Shown here: positions 62,901-64,000 of the stretch, piece by piece
Position numbering within the stretch: position 1 is the first letter of the stretch
How the letters are laid out: every line of letters begins with the position of its first letter
Origin: G963662655 sp963666875
GTDB taxonomy: Bacteria; Cloacimonadota; Cloacimonadia; Cloacimonadales; JAIOQZ01
DNA length: 64,000 nucleotides
NCBI GenBank assembly: GCA_963666875.2
Contig: CAXXPU010000019.1
Location: forward strand, 310,001-374,000
Direction: 5' to 3'
Made by a program: the position numbers and the translations under genes
Notes under the pieces: generated by a model
The model's input: the letters and a program-made list of their open reading frames with translations, nothing else
Database searches by the model: none
What the model was told of the DNA's origin: nothing

Positions 62901-63057
62901 TCACGCGCAGCCAGATATTACCAACTTTATGTATTCTGTCCTCGAGGTCCAGCTTCTTCGTGCGTTCGACATCCGAATTGGACCTTCCCATCAACGCAAC
63001 TGCCGTCAATGCGAAGACGAATATCAAGATGATCGCTGCTGTTTTTCGTGATCTCAT
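59986..63057 (-). CDS. Very large exported protein with calcium-loop repeats and C-terminal sorting-like domain
   Basis: The ATG at 63057, behind 'ggaggag', gives 1023 residues; a 12-residue upstream extension is rejected. There is a signal peptide (about 1-23), then a long beta-rich body with aspartate loops ('DDDGDGLIDEDPVGYGFPM', 'DDDSDGLCNEDGYPM'). A C-terminal domain begins 'FVVPNPYIGLSDYDGR' and ends 'GKFVVIR', a divergent form of the FlgD/T9SS tail. Proteins with this layout sit next to PorV-like genes in FCB phyla; their function is not known. Confidence 0.8.
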   Translation of the reverse strand: MRSRKTAAIILIFVFALTAVALMGRSNSDVERTKKLDLEDRIHKVGNIWLRVSNYGFFGSGDDVTPQWPSLEYPGGSGIDYLYQGALWFGAKKVRRNQEDKILYWAHWPPEDESDYITDTDTAWTADLPRVIDTLVTVGFDGDADIMEFLPAYNPAEASAMGADHNTYNLVDTVLTASIWYDRAGVDDDGDGLIDEDPVGYGFPMRAGVELPEMLLPIGGKFLTDDDAPASILEAVDEEIWFPLGFVDLSTASDPSTSHLLFGDQILAVRSRVFSYDIDDDSDGLCNEDGYPMSEQDYISYYYDYSPFETGVERHYGSNTSTSNHFPLGVMIRQMSYQWSYDYIKNLVYIEFDITNMNSLDTLYDCAMGVYMDSDVGPQTWGDDERSKDDISSYVAGDGYEFAYTYDADQDQGLTTGYVGSRVCTPVPDPDSLNYSCWYWNRGEGPDDDDPRDLTPTNATANEKYWLLTGLNPNPDDYVSLRDFPEHQMSDPDDTRYLFAFSGDGLGLTDPSVESWNLAPKNTMKIVVAVFPGETVEELKQTAEWAKEIYGRAQSLTTAILPDTFAHYNPPEPPEAPNIHAELVDGRFHIFWDNRSEFTYDQKAVSKGKIGYQSDDPTLPSYDENIVEGMPDYNANAIVDPITADRLRHDFQGYTVWTRSGSGLEEDWMMHRRWDKKDTAQDLIDYDCTIDNPNAAYWNFGGELGIDRGLPYEGEEITPDNPPLVTDADYDYNHQFYHLNDQYDLVQYELGDPLYGEPLYDPAICRLTQIDSLIVGISNISVNPKYNPSYSIRDNEQLLFKNPNVSDALFLALVDDRLIPIDGHAGQSYQEEPDFTDKHHERLARRYYNFRPDYPGYKGMELYITVTAFDRGMPSNDLLSLESSKAANMQVWFPGTSSKNSMDDIFVVPNPYIGLSDYDGRRENDPKGDKSRRIWFANLPERCTIRIFTLAGDLVDKIEHYGTYEEDIITISKAANSAFTDSGIHSWDILSQNHQIVVSGVYLFSVENKKDGEIKVGKFVVIR

Positions 63058-63105
63058 GCAAACTCCTCCAACACTCCTTGATTGATTTATCACATTTTCC
63101 GAACG

Positions 63106-63750
63106 TTAATCGAGTCCGAAACCTACAGGGAACTGAACCCATACAGCCACGGGCTTTCCACCGCTCTGTGCAGGCTTGAATTCCCACTGTTTCACCGCTT
63201 TAACCGCAGCTTCGTCAAGTCCATCCGGGCCAGGCATCAATGATTCGAGAACATTGATCGCTCCAACCGAGCCATCGATCAGAACTTCCACCTCAAGAAC
63301 GACATTACCTGTAATGTTCATACGTTTGGCGAAATCCGAGTAGGTCGGTTTAACCTGCTTGATCGGAACTGGCGGATCTTCGTATAGGACGAATTTGGGT
63401 GTCGTGCCGAAATCATCGGACTTGGCGACAGCCACTTCTTCCCATACGTCGAGGTCCGTCTTTTCGATCGTATCGATGATATCGATTTCTTCGTCGTCTT
63501 CGCTAAGGTCGTCTTCGATCACGATATCGATCACGGGCTTGATTTGCTGTTCGGGCGGTTTGATTTCTTCTCTGATTTCCGGGATTTCTTCCAGCTTGGT
63601 TACTTCCAGGATCTTATGTTCGTAAGGTTTCACTTCAATCTGAGGTGAAACAATGAACGAGAACAGCAGGAGCAATATGGCAAGCGCCATCGCTTTATCA
63701 TAATAGCTTCCTGCAACGTCTTTCCAATCTCGATAAATATGTTGTTTCAT
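63106..63750 (-). CDS. tonB: Energy transducer TonB
   Basis: The 214-residue protein has one N-terminal membrane helix (about 21-36), an acidic/Pro-containing periplasmic spacer ('EEIKPPEQQIKPV', 'EDDLSEDDEEIDIID') and the C-terminal TonB domain ('KQVKPTYSDFAKRMNITGNVVLEVEVLIDGSV...AAVKAVKQWEFKPA'). The spacer is acidic rather than the usual Pro-Lys type. It carries proton-motive energy to outer-membrane receptors and follows exbD by six bases. Confidence 0.92.
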   Translation of the reverse strand: MKQHIYRDWKDVAGSYYDKAMALAILLLLFSFIVSPQIEVKPYEHKILEVTKLEEIPEIREEIKPPEQQIKPVIDIVIEDDLSEDDEEIDIIDTIEKTDLDVWEEVAVAKSDDFGTTPKFVLYEDPPVPIKQVKPTYSDFAKRMNITGNVVLEVEVLIDGSVGAINVLESLMPGPDGLDEAAVKAVKQWEFKPAQSGGKPVAVWVQFPVGFGLD

Positions 63751-63756
63751 GGCGCC

Positions 63757-64000
63757 CTACCTTCTCAATTTCGCTTCGAATGAGACACGCAGAGCTTCGA
63801 CTTGCCGAAGCTGCTGCATAATGTCGTGCATCGTACGATACTGCGTGTTTTCGTCTGCCCTGAAACAAGTGATCAAATTCGGATCCGTCATACGTTTGTT
63901 GCCCATGATGCCGGCAACCTTGTAGAGTTCCGAATAGTCGATCGGATAATCATCGATTGATATAAGGTTGTTTTTGTCAACGTAGATCGTAGCGGCGTGC
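63757..64000 (-). CDS. exbD: Biopolymer transporter ExbD/TolR, C-terminal part, cut by the window edge
   Basis: About 80 codons of one open frame reach the right edge. 'IYVDKNNLISIDDYPIDYSEL' and 'NLITCFRADENTQYRTMHDIMQQLRQVEAL' match the periplasmic domain of ExbD. The membrane helix with its conserved Asp would be outside the window. The gene ends six bases before tonB. Confidence 0.85.
   Translation of the reverse strand, partial: HAATIYVDKNNLISIDDYPIDYSELYKVAGIMGNKRMTDPNLITCFRADENTQYRTMHDIMQQLRQVEALRVSFEAKLRR

Noticed and set aside
1..64000. tRNA, rRNA, CRISPR, prophage or insertion-sequence genes
   Set aside because: No tRNA-like T-loop with matching acceptor stem, no regularly spaced direct repeats, and no transposase, integrase or phage structural gene was found by reading.

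Overview
The window is a chromosomal segment of about 51% GC from an uncultured-type Gram-negative anaerobe, most likely in the FCB (Fibrobacteres-Chlorobi-Bacteroidetes) superphylum. A Cloacimonadota-like or neighbouring candidate phylum fits best, but this cannot be proved from one window. Support comes from secreted proteins ending in 'PNPFNP' FlgD/type-IX-type sorting domains, a PorV/PorQ-like outer-membrane protein, TonB/ExbD, ferredoxin-linked redox enzymes, and a biotin- and sodium-dependent propionate-type decarboxylation operon. No oxidase, phage, CRISPR array, tRNA or rRNA gene was seen.

Layout. 0-4 kb: the 5' part of a cardiolipin synthase gene, a patatin phospholipase, a repeat-filled gap and a Uup-type ABC-F ATPase. 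3.7-9.4 kb: a three-gene redox operon (NuoE-like, NuoF-like and a giant NuoG/GltD fusion) closed by a terminator. 9.4-16.1 kb: an outer-membrane barrel protein, a hairpin-rich convergent gap, a secreted subtilase broken by a one-base frameshift, and an FtsX/MacB-type permease. 16.2-25.5 kb: the translation block infC-rpmI-rplT-pheS-pheT, then a coiled-coil gene, zapA, a structured RNA that is probably 6S RNA, rny, ymdB and folD. infC appears to start with AUA behind a leader attenuator, and PheT carries an inserted helix-hairpin-helix domain. 25.6-31.1 kb: a large lipoprotein, a MalK/UgpC-type ATPase, an iron-sulfur flavoprotein and an epimerase. 31.1-41.5 kb (minus strand): rimP-nusA-ylxR-ylxQ-infB-rbfA-nrnA-truB-ribF-membrane protein-radA, a classic translation/transcription operon. 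Its nusA to infB-N-terminus stretch (38.4-40.98 kb) carries many indels, which look more like consensus errors than gene decay. 41.7-44.2 kb: an SGNH-like protein plus MBOAT acyltransferase pair for surface-polymer acylation. 44.4-48.8 kb: coaBC, an SDR, a DUF3108 protein, queA and birA; the birA 3' end is tandemly duplicated. 49.1-56.4 kb (minus strand): korD-korA-korB-korC-mce-mmdA-oadG-double biotin carrier-oadB. 56.7-64 kb (minus strand): secreted and outer-membrane proteins with TonB and a truncated exbD.

How it works together. The kor-mce-mmd operon would oxidise a 2-oxoacid (for example 2-oxoglutarate) to an acyl-CoA with ferredoxin as acceptor, epimerise methylmalonyl-CoA, and decarboxylate it to propionyl-CoA while pumping Na+; run in reverse it would serve propionate oxidation. 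birA, facing this operon, would biotinylate its two-domain carrier. The NuoEF-G/GltD complex could couple NAD(H), NADP(H) and ferredoxin pools. The 56.7-64 kb region supplies cell-surface export and energy transduction to the outer membrane.
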